Below are positions 18,039-28,114 of a DNA stretch of 64,000 nucleotides, in pieces. How positions within the stretch are numbered: position 1 is the stretch's first letter; each line of letters opens with the position of its first letter. The stretch is from Plantago ovata (Eukaryota; Streptophyta; Magnoliopsida; Lamiales; Plantaginaceae): assembly GCA_028274465.1 (NCBI GenBank), contig CM051456.1, forward strand, positions 101,407,348 through 101,471,347, in the 5' to 3' direction. The position numbers and the translations under genes are program-made. The notes under the pieces were generated by a model. That model was not told the DNA's origin and did no database searches. It saw only the letters and a program-made list of their open reading frames with translations.

Positions 18039-19968
18039 TGAAACTATATATGTACTAGAGACAACCTACGATAGGGACGATATGTACTTGATCACATTCA
18101 GTTATTTATTTATTTATGTTCATTTATTTATACATTATTAAATACAATTGGCATTACATTTTTATGAATATATTATTTGGTTGTTTGAATTATTCGATAA
18201 TATGTTCCCAAGGACTTAAGGTAATCACCAAGTTAGTGGGAGCTTGTGTGTCAATAATTAAGTCCTAAAATAAGCCACTAGTTGAAGGTCATTGAGATAC
18301 GGGATATCAATGATGCGATTGAAGCTAGCATATGTTACATTAGATCCTTCGAGGATGTAGTAGGTCTCACTGCTACGAATGAACTTGGTTATTCATAATG
18401 AACATATGGACACTTTGGAGGGTGTTGGCATACCCAACCGAGAGACCATTTGGTAAAGCTATTTAAGCGTCTATGGTAGTATCGGTGTGTAGGGTGATGT
18501 TAGTAGTCCTTAGACTTGAGGCCAATACTACATCATATGTGGAATAATGTACTTTGACCATGCGCAACACTTGCACTCTTAAAGTAGGGTAGATACGGCA
18601 TGTGTTGGGTACATTAGGAAGCATATGGTGTGAGTGATTGGGCCAAGATAGGATTCATTCCTCCGTAATAGATACTAGGAGAGAATACTCACTTCTCATA
18701 TTTAGTGCGATCACAAAACCGGTGGCCACCGTATGTGAATATGTCAAAATGGTATTTGGACATAATTCATAGATCGACTAATAAGATTGAGAGACAATGA
18801 ATGAAGTTATTAGAATAGATACATAACCATATTCTAGACTCATTCGAGTATTCGTGAATGAAGGGATCATATCATCAAAGTACCTTACGCAACAGGTGGT
18901 TTGTTTTCCTCACAAACGTTCCTTGCATATTAATATTGTCTGATAAATTGTCTAGGAATTTATTATGACCTTAATTGGATTGTTGCTTAATATGCAAGGC
19001 CCTATGGGTCACACTTCAAGGTGGTGTTTCTACAAACGAGCTATGTATATTGGATTAAATATTAATTAGATTAATATTAAATTATTATACAAAATATATA
19101 ATGGAATTATTATTAATTAGATAAATATTAATTTATTATATGTGAAATATATTTTAGAAATATAATTAATTGAATTGAATTGGATTTGATTAATTAATTG
19201 AAGACTTGTGCACTTGGGTGGGATTTAGAGCAGTCCAGGAAGAGCCCAAGAAGAGAAAGAAGACCAGCAACCCGGTCCAGCTCATTGCCAGGCCTGGCGT
19301 TTGCATGGCACGCGCCAGGCGAGTTGGAGATGGCGCGTGCAATGCACGCGCCATGTGAAACGTGTTGGGGACAGCTTTGACTCTCTCTTTTTCTATTCTT
19401 TTGTCTTATTCTTTTCTTGTTTTGACTGAGATAATTAATTATTATCTCTTTGTTGGTTAGTTGATGACTTTTGAAGTCTCCTAGTCAATTAGATTTACTT
19501 GGTAAAATCTTATGTGATTTTCTAAACAAACTTACTGACTAAATTCGAAAGAAAGAATAATAGTCTTCATTCACAACATACGTAAATACTTATGATAGTC
19601 ATAAAATATTCACTCTCCCTATTAGCTCAAACAGAAGAACCTCCTAGCGTTCTTGATAGAAATTACTGCCCGTGGATACCAAGGTCGAAGGAAGTAATCA
19701 ACATGTTGATGAGCCATCTTGGAGATTCTGTTGACGAAGATTTCATCTCTGACGAAGAAGAAATCAACCAGCCGGACGAGGAGATTGCAAGGCTCTGTCT
19801 GGAGATTGAGGAACAGCTACCCGGTGAATTTGCTTATCTACTGGAGGACACGTAAGTGATATCTTCTAGTATAATAAACGAATATAGTCATATCAGTTTA
19901 GTGAGATTAAAAATTTTAAACTTCTGCTGCTTAGCCTTAGCGGCAATTTTTTCTCACTTTTACTAACA
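18039..19968 (+). repeat. C1 5' LTR (inverted orientation)
   Basis: Runs from TGAAAC to CTAACA and is followed after one base by the PBS. It aligns with the reverse complement of 4472-6419. It contains an 11-bp stem with an AAT loop at 19330-19354 (ATGGCGCGTGC and its complement), an AT-rich region at 19040-19200 that may hold the promoter, a CT-rich stretch around 19380-19440, and the acidic ORF. A GTAAGT splice-donor match lies at 19852-19857. Confidence 0.93.
19709..19855 (+). CDS. Small acidic ORF in the C1 5' LTR, possible first exon of gag
   Basis: 48 codons from MSHLGDSVDEDF to EFAYLLEDT, open further upstream to 19592. The residues DEDFISDEEEINQPDEE make it strongly acidic; no family is recognised. 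The same frame is open in the 3' LTR copy. The stop codon overlaps GTAAGT; if that donor is used, the last two bases of exon 1 join the base after CTCTAG at 21828 and the phase runs directly into the gag ATG. It could alternatively be a chance ORF in U5. Confidence 0.4.
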   Translation: MSHLGDSVDEDFISDEEEINQPDEEIARLCLEIEEQLPGEFAYLLEDT

Positions 19969-19969
19969 G

Positions 19970-19981
19970 TGGTATCAGAGC
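19970..19981 (+). other. C1 primer binding site (initiator tRNA-Met)
   Basis: TGGTATCAGAGC, one base after the 5' LTR, is the standard plant copia PBS complementary to the 3' end of initiator tRNA-Met. Confidence 0.93.
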
Positions 19982-21838
19982 TGGGCTGATTCATGACTAT
20001 ATTCGTTCATGATTTTTATTTACTGTTGTTATGGATTATTATATGTATGTAAAATGTATAAAATTTTCAGATCTTTGATTGGATTTAAAGAAAAGAAAAG
20101 AAAGATGGTTTTTTTAGAATTACTGTATGTATTTTATTTCCAGATTCTTCATATTAGATTTAAAGAAAAGGAAACAAATCACATTAGTATTTTATTTTCC
20201 AGATTCTTTTTATTGGATAATTAGAAAAGGAAAAAGTAAAAAAAAAAAAAAAAAAAATTCGACTTGGTCGACCGGAGCTCCGCTCCGCCACCGCCGCCGC
20301 CGGTGACCACCACCACCCTTCCTAGTTTCGGCCTCTTCTCCTCTGTCCCTTTCAAAAATAAGAATGATTTGGTTTGTGGGTTATGGAGCTTTGAAACTCC
20401 ATTAATGGTGATTTCAAGCTTTGTAAACACAAACCTCGAATCAAACCAAAACCATATGGAGAAGAGTCACTGGAACATGGGAAGGATGATATAAGCAAGA
20501 ATCGGGCCGAACGGAATCGACTTGGCCGGTTCCGATTGACCCGATTGGATTAAAAAAAAAATTCGATCTCGTTTTTTTTGGGTGAATCGAATGCTTGTTA
20601 ATTCATCTTGGATGATATATTGTGTTTAGAACATGATTTGGGCCTTAAATTCGAAGTTAAGATGAAGATTAAAGGTTTTCGGAAACTTTTAATGTTACAG
20701 GGACTTGATTGAATAGTTGCAAAAAATTCATGGGTGGCTAATAAGCAAGAAGGGTAACTTAAGTGACTTGTTCTCCAATTTGACAGTTTCTGTCTTATTG
20801 GAGCTCAAGCCCTTGAACTTCTGAGTATTGCTAAATGACCCCCGAATTTGTTGAAAGTTTTTAAATTGACCCAAAGACTTAATTTCAACTTTCTACGAAT
20901 TATAAAGAGGTCCCTGGAGTTTTAGAAACTTGTTATTTAATTTATAAATGGTTTATAAATTACATTAAAACCCTATTAATACTTTTGGAAAGTGATTAAA
21001 ATGTTTAGAGACATAAATATAAGTTTATAATATTTAGTAACATGTTTGTTAGTTTATAAATACTTTATAAACTACATTTTAATAGTAATGTAATGCTTTG
21101 GAAGATTATATTATTATTAAATTTGTTTTAAATGTTTTGAAAATTCTTAGAGAATTTATTAATTAGATTTTGACTTACATATAATGATAATAATCCACAA
21201 CAACTACTTATATGCTCCAACTTGGTTGTATCACATGTATTGAATGTCTACATGAGCAATTTAATATTTAAATATTGTATTTAAATATCGTTAGTCCGCT
21301 TTTATTGTATGGGTAGGCGGCACCCATTAGTTTCCGGACCGCATCTGTCATATGCATAGGTAGGCGGCACCCATTACTTGCTAGTCCGAAATTGATATGT
21401 ATGAGTAGGCGGCACTCATTACTAGTTAGACCGCATTGCATGAGCCTTGGGTAGGCGGCACCCATTCTGTGATGCATGTTAGGGATCTTGGTCAAGCGAT
21501 TAAATACCCCATTTAAATGTTCCCCAACCAATTTAAGTCTCGATTAAATCGCATGATGTCACCCATCATAATTGAAGGTTAAATGGAGACCTACCTGTTT
21601 GACTATTATAGTGGTCAGCCATAGCTGGGGCTATAATAGTGCAAGCATGGATCTTGGCTCACTAGAACTATTATAAGATATTGGTTCGTACTCTCTATAG
21701 GGGTCAAGAGTATGTGAAAATAGTGAGAACTGAATAAAGCTAAAGTCCTAGTTTATTTAGTCGCTGATTGTGATCACAGAAATTATTTTTGGAGTATTAA
21801 TTTCAGTTTTACTTATTTACTTCTCTAGGTCTGAAAAG
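19982..21838 (+). other. C1 leader between PBS and gag; possible intron
   Basis: About 1.86 kb without a credible gene. It contains an A20-like tract at 20239-20258, a CCG-rich patch at 20270-20310, AT-rich sequence, and four hairpins at 21309-21464. The sequence just before gag, TTATTTACTTCTCTAG (to 21828), is a good plant splice acceptor. With the LTR donor at 19852 it defines a putative 1977-base intron. A plus-strand ORF at 20264-20494 begins with a proline run and looks like translation of the CCG repeat. Confidence 0.5.
21309..21464 (+). repeat. Four spaced hairpins with AGGCGGC loop in the C1 leader
   Basis: ATGGGT-AGGCGGC-ACCCAT at 21309-21327; ATAGGT-AGGCGGC-ACCCAT at 21356-21374 (one mismatch); ATGAGT-AGGCGGC-ACTCAT at 21401-21419; TGGGT-AGGCGGC-ACCCA at 21448-21464. 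Spacing is 45-47 bases. Between them a GTCCG or GACCGCAT motif recurs. Copy 3 has a compensating pair change (G-C to A-T) relative to copy 1. The C2 leader holds a matching array. Confidence 0.85.
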
Positions 21839-23180
21839 ATGGCCAATTTATCCATAAGAATGATCTTGGAGAAATGCACTCTTACTGGTCCAAACTTTAT
21901 GGATTGGATCCGTAACATTCGTTTGGTGCTTAGGCAAGAGGAAATTGAGTACGTCTTGGACGAACCAATCCCCACTCCTCCTACTGTTGCTGTTGAGCTT
22001 GCTAAGTTTGACAAAGTTTCTCACCAGAAGCACAAAGATGATGCTGCTAATGCACAGTGTGTTATGCTAGCTGCAATGACTATGGAGCTGCAAAGGCAAC
22101 ATGAAAACATGATGCCATATGAAATGCTCGAGCACCTCAAAAGCCTGTTTGAAACTGTTTCTAAGAGTGTTGAATTTGATCTTCTTAGAGAAATCTTCAA
22201 AATGAGGATGTCTGAAGGAGGGAATGTATCTGAACACGTGCTCAAGATGATTGGACTCATTGAGAAACTGGCAACTGCTGGAATCAAATTTGAGAACCGT
22301 GTTTCAGTCATCATCATCCTTCAATCATTGCCGGATTCATATTCCACATTCATCATGAATTACAATATGAATGCCAAAGATGCTACACTTCCTGAAGTCC
22401 ATAATATGCTTAAGACCTATGAACAGGCTCAACCTAAGAGGAAGTCTATTATGTTGGTTAGATCATCTGCGAAGGCTCACCCTAAGGGTTATGGCTCAAA
22501 GGGTAAGGCTAAGCAAACCAAGAAGCCAAAGGTTGGACCTAAGGCTAAGGTTTTTAAGCGTAAGGCTGGAAATCAGAAGAAGGTGGTGAACATGGAGAAG
22601 GAGACGTGTCTTTACTGCAAGCAGAAAGGACACTGGAAGAGAGAGTGCCCGAAGGCAATTGATGATGGAGTTGTGACCACGCATGGTGCATCTGGCTCCC
22701 ATCAAGTTATGTTTGTCATTGAGATAAATATGTCTACACAAAACTCGAATTGTTGGGTATTAGATACTGCTTGTGGCTCACACATTTGTAACAATTTGCA
22801 GGGGCTCATTGATAGCCGACAGGTTAGACCAAGGGAAATTGATCTACGCGTAGGAAATTGATCGTCCGTTGCTGCCCTACGTGTTGGAACTTATAGATTA
22901 AATTTACCCTCGGGTTTTGTTTTAGAATTGAATAATTGTTATTTCGTTCCTTCTATTGTAAGAAACATTATTTCCATTCCTATGTTAGACAATGAAGGGT
23001 TTTCCTTCCGTTTTGCCAATAATAATTGTTATTTTTCGCATAATGGTATTGATATTGGAAATGCTCCTCTTATGAATGGTTTGTACTTACTTGAATGTAG
23101 ACATAATTTATTTCATATACAAAACAAACGACCAAAGCTTGATAATTCAAGAAATATCACTTACTTGTGGCATTTGTAGA
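21839..23180 (+). pseudogene. gag: C1 gag-protease (broken)
   Basis: The ATG at 21839 starts MANLSIRMILEKC; the gag core (TGPNFMDWIRNIRLVLRQEEIEYVLDE, ELQRQHENMMPYEML) is intact. A basic Lys-rich stretch precedes the zinc knuckle CLYCKQKGHWKREC near 22610-22650. The protease motif WVLDTACGSHIC is at about 22755-22790. The frame stops at TGA 22859-22861, where C2 has a Gly codon, then continues in the same frame (LELNNCYFVPSIVRNIISIP) to 23179. There an extra T in TGGCATTTGTAGA shifts the frame ahead of the integrase zinc finger. It would form the particle and process the polyprotein. Confidence 0.88.
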
Positions 23181-23683
23181 CTTGGTCACATTAATGAGAC
23201 AAGAATTGCAAGGTTAAGAAAGTTAGACTATTTAGCACCATTTGATTTTGAATCATATGGGAATTGTGAATCATGTCTTAAAGGAAAAATGATCAAGAAT
23301 CCTTTTTCGGGAAAAGGTACTCGAGCTAAACGAGTACTTGAGTTAGTTCACTCTGATGTGTGTGGACCTTTCAAAACTCAAGCTAGGGGTGGGTATTCTT
23401 ACTTCATAACCTTTACTGATGATTTCTCTAGGTTTGGCTATGTGTATCTTATGAAATACAAATCTGAAGCTTTTGAGAAATTCAAAGAGTATAAGGTTGA
23501 AGTAGAGAAACAACTTGAAAGAAGTATTAAGACTCTTTGATCAGATCGAGGAGGAGAATACTTAAGTAAGGAATTTGTGGATTACTTAAAGCTTAATGGA
23601 ATTCAATCACAATGGACTCCACCAGGAACACCACAAATGAATGGTGTTTCTGAGAGGAGAAATCGAACTTTGTTAGACATGGT
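23181..23683 (+). pseudogene. C1 integrase N-terminal and core part
   Basis: CRLGHINE...CESC gives the HHCC zinc finger (with His in the preceding LWH codons). The catalytic core shows HSDVCGPF (first Asp), SDRGGEYL (second Asp) and [15 protein letters not shown] (Glu). An in-frame TGA at 23538-23540 replaces the CGA Arg codon expected before SDRGGEY, a CpG-type transition. The reading ends abruptly after LLDMV at about 23683, the second inversion breakpoint, where G1 RNase H sequence begins. The remaining integrase lies inverted at 17568-18009. Confidence 0.88.
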
Positions 23684-24585
23684 AGATGATTCTACATGCT
23701 GAGAAAGTTTTGAAAGGAAAGGAGACCGTCTCTCCAGACCCTAAAGAACTAACCGACCGTGACGAGGTATGGATATTAGAAGTAGATGGATCATGTTCTG
23801 GAACAAATGGAGGAATAGGAATCTATATCCGAAGTCCGGGAGGAGCTGAACTTGAGTATGCGGTCACTCTAGGATTTTGTGTTTCAAACAATGAAGCTGA
23901 ATATGAGGCCATCTTCATAGGACTCCGCATGGCAAAGACTCTTCAAGTGAAAAAGATCAAGATCTTCACTGATTCTCAATTGGCGGAGAAGCAAATCTCA
24001 GGAAAATGGAGCACCGAGAAGGATGCATTATCCAACTACAAAGTTAAAATTCAAGAGGAAATGGGGAAGTTCGAAACATGTGACATAGAGAAGTTTTCAA
24101 GGGACCTCAATGGGAGGGCAGATGCTTTATCAAAGCACGCCTCAGCCTCAGGAGGAATAGACACCAGAAATGTGATCTTAATGAGGATCGAAAGTTCATC
24201 CATCATGAACCAAGGCCTCAAGGCTCTCCCAATTTTTTCCATTTCAACAACTCTAGGGACAAGTTGGATGCATCCATTGACAGACTATCTCTTGATTGGG
24301 AAGCTTCCCCAAGACCAAGTTGAAGCTAGAAAGATCAAATCAAGATCTTTGAAATATGTTATTCAAGGAGACTATCTCTACAAGTGGTCCTTCAAGGGGG
24401 CACACCTGAGATGCGCTAATGAGGAAGAAGCAAAGACAATCCTTGATGAGATACACAAAGGTAGTTGTGGTAACCATTCAGTAGGACGAGCATTAGGAAA
24501 GAAGGTATATCAACAAGGCTATTACTGGCCAACTTTGCGAGAGGACGCTGCGTCTTATGTAAGGAAATGCGATGACTGCCAGTAG
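23684..24585 (+). pseudogene. G1 RNase H (second type) and integrase zinc finger
   Basis: An open frame of 299 codons from the breakpoint to TAG. WILEVDGSCSGTNGGIGIYI holds the first Asp, NNEAEYEAIFIGL the Glu and IFTDSQLAEKQI the second Asp of an RVT_3-type RNase H, the extra RNase H characteristic of Tat elements. A connecting region follows (GDYLYKWSFKGAHLRC). The integrase HHCC finger reads HKGSCGNH and CDDC, with GYYWPTL between. The TAG at 24583-24585 lies right after CDDCQ in an otherwise continuous frame. Confidence 0.88.
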
Positions 24586-25493
24586 TTTGCTAAAACCACC
24601 TATGCCCCAGCAATTCCTCTCATTCCAGCTACTATAACTTGTCCTTTCGATCAATGGGGAATCGACATAGTAGGACCATTTTCGAGAGGATCCGGGCAGA
24701 AAAAGTTCATCATAGTGGCTGTTGAGTATTTTAGCAAGTGGGCGGAGGCGGAAGCTGTCACAACAATCTCTGAGAACAAAGTCATGAATTTCGTTTGGAG
24801 AAACATTGTATGCCGTTTTGGACTACCTAGGATCCAAGTATCTGACGATGGGGCTCAATTCTATGGAGCAAAGTTCAAAGCATGGTGTGAGACCATGCAA
24901 ATAGAAAGAAGATTCACTTCAGTAGGCTATCCTTAGGCAAATGGAAAAACGGAGGCAGTCAATAAGACGCTCGTGAATCTCTTTAAGAAAAGGTTTGAAG
25001 CATGCAAGGGAGATTGGGCAGATGAGTTGGACGGAGTCCTGTGGGCTTATAGGACCACCTCAAAGTCTGCTACAAGGGAAACTCCTTTCTCCTTAGTATA
25101 TGGTTCAGAGGTCGTGATACCAGTTGAGATTGTTGTTGAGACTAAGGATCCAAGGATACAAACCAGGAGACAATCATGATGCAAGGATGTATGATCTAGA
25201 AATGTTGGAGGAGTCAAGGACTACAATATTAGCAAACATCCTTTGATACCAAGCTATCATTGCAAAGGCATACAACAAGCATGTGAGGAACAAGGAATTC
25301 CAGGTGGGAGACTTAATGCTGAGGAAGGCAGACATTCTAGAAAATGTGGGCTAAGTTCAGCGCAAGTGGGAAGGACCATACAACGTAGTAAAGGCTTACT
25401 CCAATGGAAGCTACCGTCTTAAGGACATTGGGGGGGGGGAGGATTTGAAGAACACCTGGAACGTTACCAACTTGCAAAGGTTTTATGCTTGAA
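24586..25493 (+). pseudogene. G1 integrase core and C-terminal domain (broken)
   Basis: FDQWGIDIVGPF gives the first Asp, QVSDDGAQFYG the second and ANGKTEAVNKTL the Glu of the DDE integrase. A TAG at about 24934-24936 replaces Gln in the PQANG motif. ALWAYRTT-like sequence appears as GVLWAYRTTSKSATRETPFSLVYG. The frame breaks again near 25180. The C-terminal part (FQVGDLMLRKAD, KWEGPYNVVKAYSNGSYRL) is still readable to about 25490, with a run of G at 25430-25439. It catalysed integration of the cDNA; this copy is dead. Confidence 0.87.
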
Positions 25494-26900
25494 GAAGAGG
25501 AAACCTGCTACCATAAACTCCTGTGGAAGGCCTAATTTCAATTTTTTACATTTTATGTTTTTTGTTGATTATGACTTATCTTTCTTTGTAACTGGCCATG
25601 AAGCCCGCCGTTGCAATTGTATTTGAATTTTCGTCAAATCAATACAATGTAACCTGTTCAAAGTTACTTTTTTAGAATTTAATTTCTTGCATAAAAATGG
25701 CCTTGAATTATTTCCTGTAACTAGGACTATACTAACTATGATAGTTAAGATGAACAAGAAATGAGAAGATGAAGGAAAAAGACAAGAGAACTACTACTTG
25801 TTACAAATGAAGGATAGAAGGATGAGAATGAAGAAGAGAAGAGCTGTGAACCAAGAAAACATGCTCTGAGAGTCTCGAAGTCGGGAAAACATGAAAAAAT
25901 CAATCGTTCTCAACTTTTTATTTCAAGAAACAAACATCTCGGAGCCCTAGGAAATGGGGAAATAGCCCAACTCGGACACGGAGAGAGTCCGAGAAGAAAG
26001 TGTATCAGTAAAAATGTCCGAGTGATAAAAGATGATGCTTGAAGACTTGCGGAATGTGGAGCACGTGACATGTCCTACAAAGGTGTCCGAGAAGATTGTT
26101 CAACGCTCGAGATACTTCTACTTGTAAATTTCTTGACTTGCAAAATATGGAGCACGTGAAAAGTCCAACAAAGATGCCCGCGATGATTGTTTGATGCTCG
26201 AGAGACTCCTACTTGGAAATTACATGCGGACAATTATAGGAACACGGGGTGAGTCCGACATAAGTATTCAAGCACATTGTTCGGACGCCGAGGAAACTTT
26301 TACTCGGGGGAACCTGCTAAGGGAAAGAAATTACAAGAAAGTCCGATTTCAACATCACGAAAGGACACTTTGACAAGTTAAGGGCTTGTTCGAGATACAA
26401 GTTTGAGTTTCACCGGATGAGAAAGTGACTTGGTTATTCACATTAAGTCCACCACAGAAGTAAGAAATTACCCGACATACAAAGACTTGGTTATTTAACT
26501 TGGAAGAAGTCAAAACTTATCCGACATAGCTAAGATAGAATCAAAGATAACTGGGCAAGTCACAAATTTGAGATATAACACCATAATATCCGAGTTACAT
26601 TTGCCACAAGGGATTGAATAAAAAAGAAAAGATGTCAAAATATTCCAGAAATGTTTGAAAAAATAATTCGGTACAAATTTTAAGCTCGGGCATACCCGGC
26701 CTTCAAGGAGCTTATTCTTGAGCAACAGTTGCAGGAGGAACGGATTCAACCGGAGTCCGAAGAGGATAGAGAGCAGCATCCAAGGCTTGGACGATCTCAG
26801 TAACTTCTCGTTGATCCCCATTTGCCTTCAGAGCCTCGGCTTCTTTGATCAGCCTGGTCCGATATTTTGTCACCTCGGGCTCCACATACGCGGGCGCAAT
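25494..26900. other. G1 3' non-coding region with tandem repeats
   Basis: No gene seen. At 26044-26312 about three diverged units of roughly 90 bases occur, starting GACTTGCGGAATGTGGAGC (26044), GACTTGCAAAATATGGAGC (26135) and TACATGCGGACAATTATAGG (26221). Each holds a GTCC/GTCCGA block and a TCGAG or CCGAG block. GTCCGAG words recur through 25900-26550. Variable tandem repeats downstream of integrase are a known feature of Tat-type elements. Confidence 0.6.
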
Positions 26901-27572
26901 TCCAAAAACTAGACCCGACAGAGTAAGGAAAGCACAATTCCATGACTCGTTGGTCTCAAAGGGGGAGAGAATACTCGACCGGAGCCGTGCCTGTTGGGGA
27001 AGTCGGGTTCATCTTTGGATACAATAGCCCTAAATTCATCGGCTTCAATTTGATCATCCGATATGTACTGGTTCGGGTACTGTATAAAGTCACCCCTCTG
27101 AGAATCCATTAGCTCCGAAGCAGAAAGATCCCGAGGATTGTAAGTCCATCTTTCCTTGACTTAGCCAAGACGGACCATTTGTCCGTGACAAGCGTGGAAG
27201 CCCTCTTCACGACCTTCTTCCCGGGCCATCTGCTTTCCAAAAAGATGGGCAGTCGAGGCGAAAAAGTCTTCAGCCACCTCCAACCGAGCATATTGGAGCT
27301 TCTCGCACACCTTGTCTCGGAATCTCATCAGGATAGAGCCCAAAGCTTGGAAAGAGTCCTTCAACTGCCTACTCTTTGAAGATTCGGAACTCACTTATTT
27401 GGCCAACTCCGAGTTCTTGCCCCTCAACATGCGAATCTCGGACTCAAGGGCCTCCACCTTAGAAGCTACCATCTCGGCTTTCTTTTCAAGTTCCTTGGTC
27501 CGAGACTCAGACTCGAACCTTTTGTCCGCCAAGTCGTTGGTAGCCCGGACGAAACAGTTCAGCTGAAATCGT
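26900..27572 (-). pseudogene. Decayed antisense ORF, coiled-coil-like, in the G1 3' region
   Basis: Reading the minus strand from 27572 gives a charged heptad-like stretch (ESRTKELEKKAEMVASKVEALE in two parts, with leucines spaced), one stop near 27395, then FQALGSILMRFRDKVC, LQYARLEVAEDFFAS and MAREEGREEGFHACHGQMVRLG. A further stop is followed by GDFIQYPNQYISDDQIEADEFRAIVSKD. All lie in one frame, suggesting a single former protein of about 220 residues or more. Extra antisense ORFs downstream of pol are known in plant gypsy elements of the Tat group. No function can be given. Confidence 0.5.
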
Positions 27573-27611
27573 AAGAATCCGAGAAAAGAGTAAGCAAGTA
27601 ATACTTACACA

Positions 27612-28114
27612 TGTAAGAAAATATGGTCAGAGTTACCCCTAGGGTACGCAGCGGAATTTCAAAATTTTCTTAACATGCAGGTTAACTGATCATGCATATA
27701 GTATATATATATTAAACACGTTAATCAGAAGACTTACAATACTCCAAAAGCAAGAACAGGTATTGAATCGATACGCCAATCGATGAAGTCTTCGTAATAG
27801 TCCGGTGAATCTTCTCCTTCGTCGAAGTCGAAGATATCTGCAATACTTTGATTATCTGCAAAACAATAAAAGTTAGTTTCTAGCTCTTAGAACCTCAACC
27901 TTGGTATCCAAGGATGAACAGCTTATCGGGAAGAATGCTAGGATATTCTTTGTGTGGCCAAGAAGATGGGGCGGCAATTTTCCTCCGGTGGGAGTGGGCG
28001 CGCGCGGCTTATGGAGAGGTAGGGGAGAGCTTTTTATTTTCTCTAAGAAAACTGGTAGAAAGAATGATCTTGAATCAACTGTTTTCAACCGTGTCTTAAA
28101 AGCTCTCTAATAGT
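27612..28114 (-). repeat. C2 3' LTR, first part
   Basis: Begins TGTAAG and aligns with the 5' LTR from 43909. It has GTAAGT on the minus strand (27737-27732) overlapping the stop of a short acidic frame (FDFDEGEDSPDYYEDFIDW), as in C1. It breaks at ATAGT where D inserted and continues at 36483. Confidence 0.9.

Larger units (their letters stand above)
4472..23683 (-). mobile_element. C1, Ty1/copia retrotransposon with an internal inversion and a nested insertion
   Basis: Non-inverted part on the minus strand: 3' LTR 4472-6419, polypurine tract, RNase H, RT (split by E), integrase C-terminus to about 18009. Inverted part on the plus strand: a 29-base G1 sliver, target duplication, 5' LTR 18039-19968, PBS, leader, gag-protease, integrase N-terminus to about 23683. 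The left target duplication GTTAA (4467-4471) is matched by TTAAC (18034-18038), its reverse complement, as expected if the right flank was flipped with the 5' LTR. About 58 integrase codons are absent between the two halves, judged against C2. Order of domains protease-integrase-RT-RNase H marks it as copia. Confidence 0.88.
23684..27611 (+). mobile_element. G1, right portion
   Basis: The gypsy element resumes with its second-type RNase H and integrase, then a 2.1-kb 3' region with about 90-base tandem repeats and a decayed antisense ORF. This layout fits the Tat lineage. Between RT at 4471 and this point the RT C-terminus and first RNase H are lost. The right end is hidden by C2, which starts at 27612. 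No G1 3' LTR is recognised. Confidence 0.8.

Noticed and set aside
21309-21464. CRISPR-like repeat-spacer array
   Set aside because: Plant retrotransposon context; the repeats are imperfect hairpins in a leader and the spacers are themselves similar.
18039-23683. A second, independent plus-strand copia insertion
   Set aside because: The flipped target duplication, the G1 sliver and the complementary integrase halves fit one inverted element.
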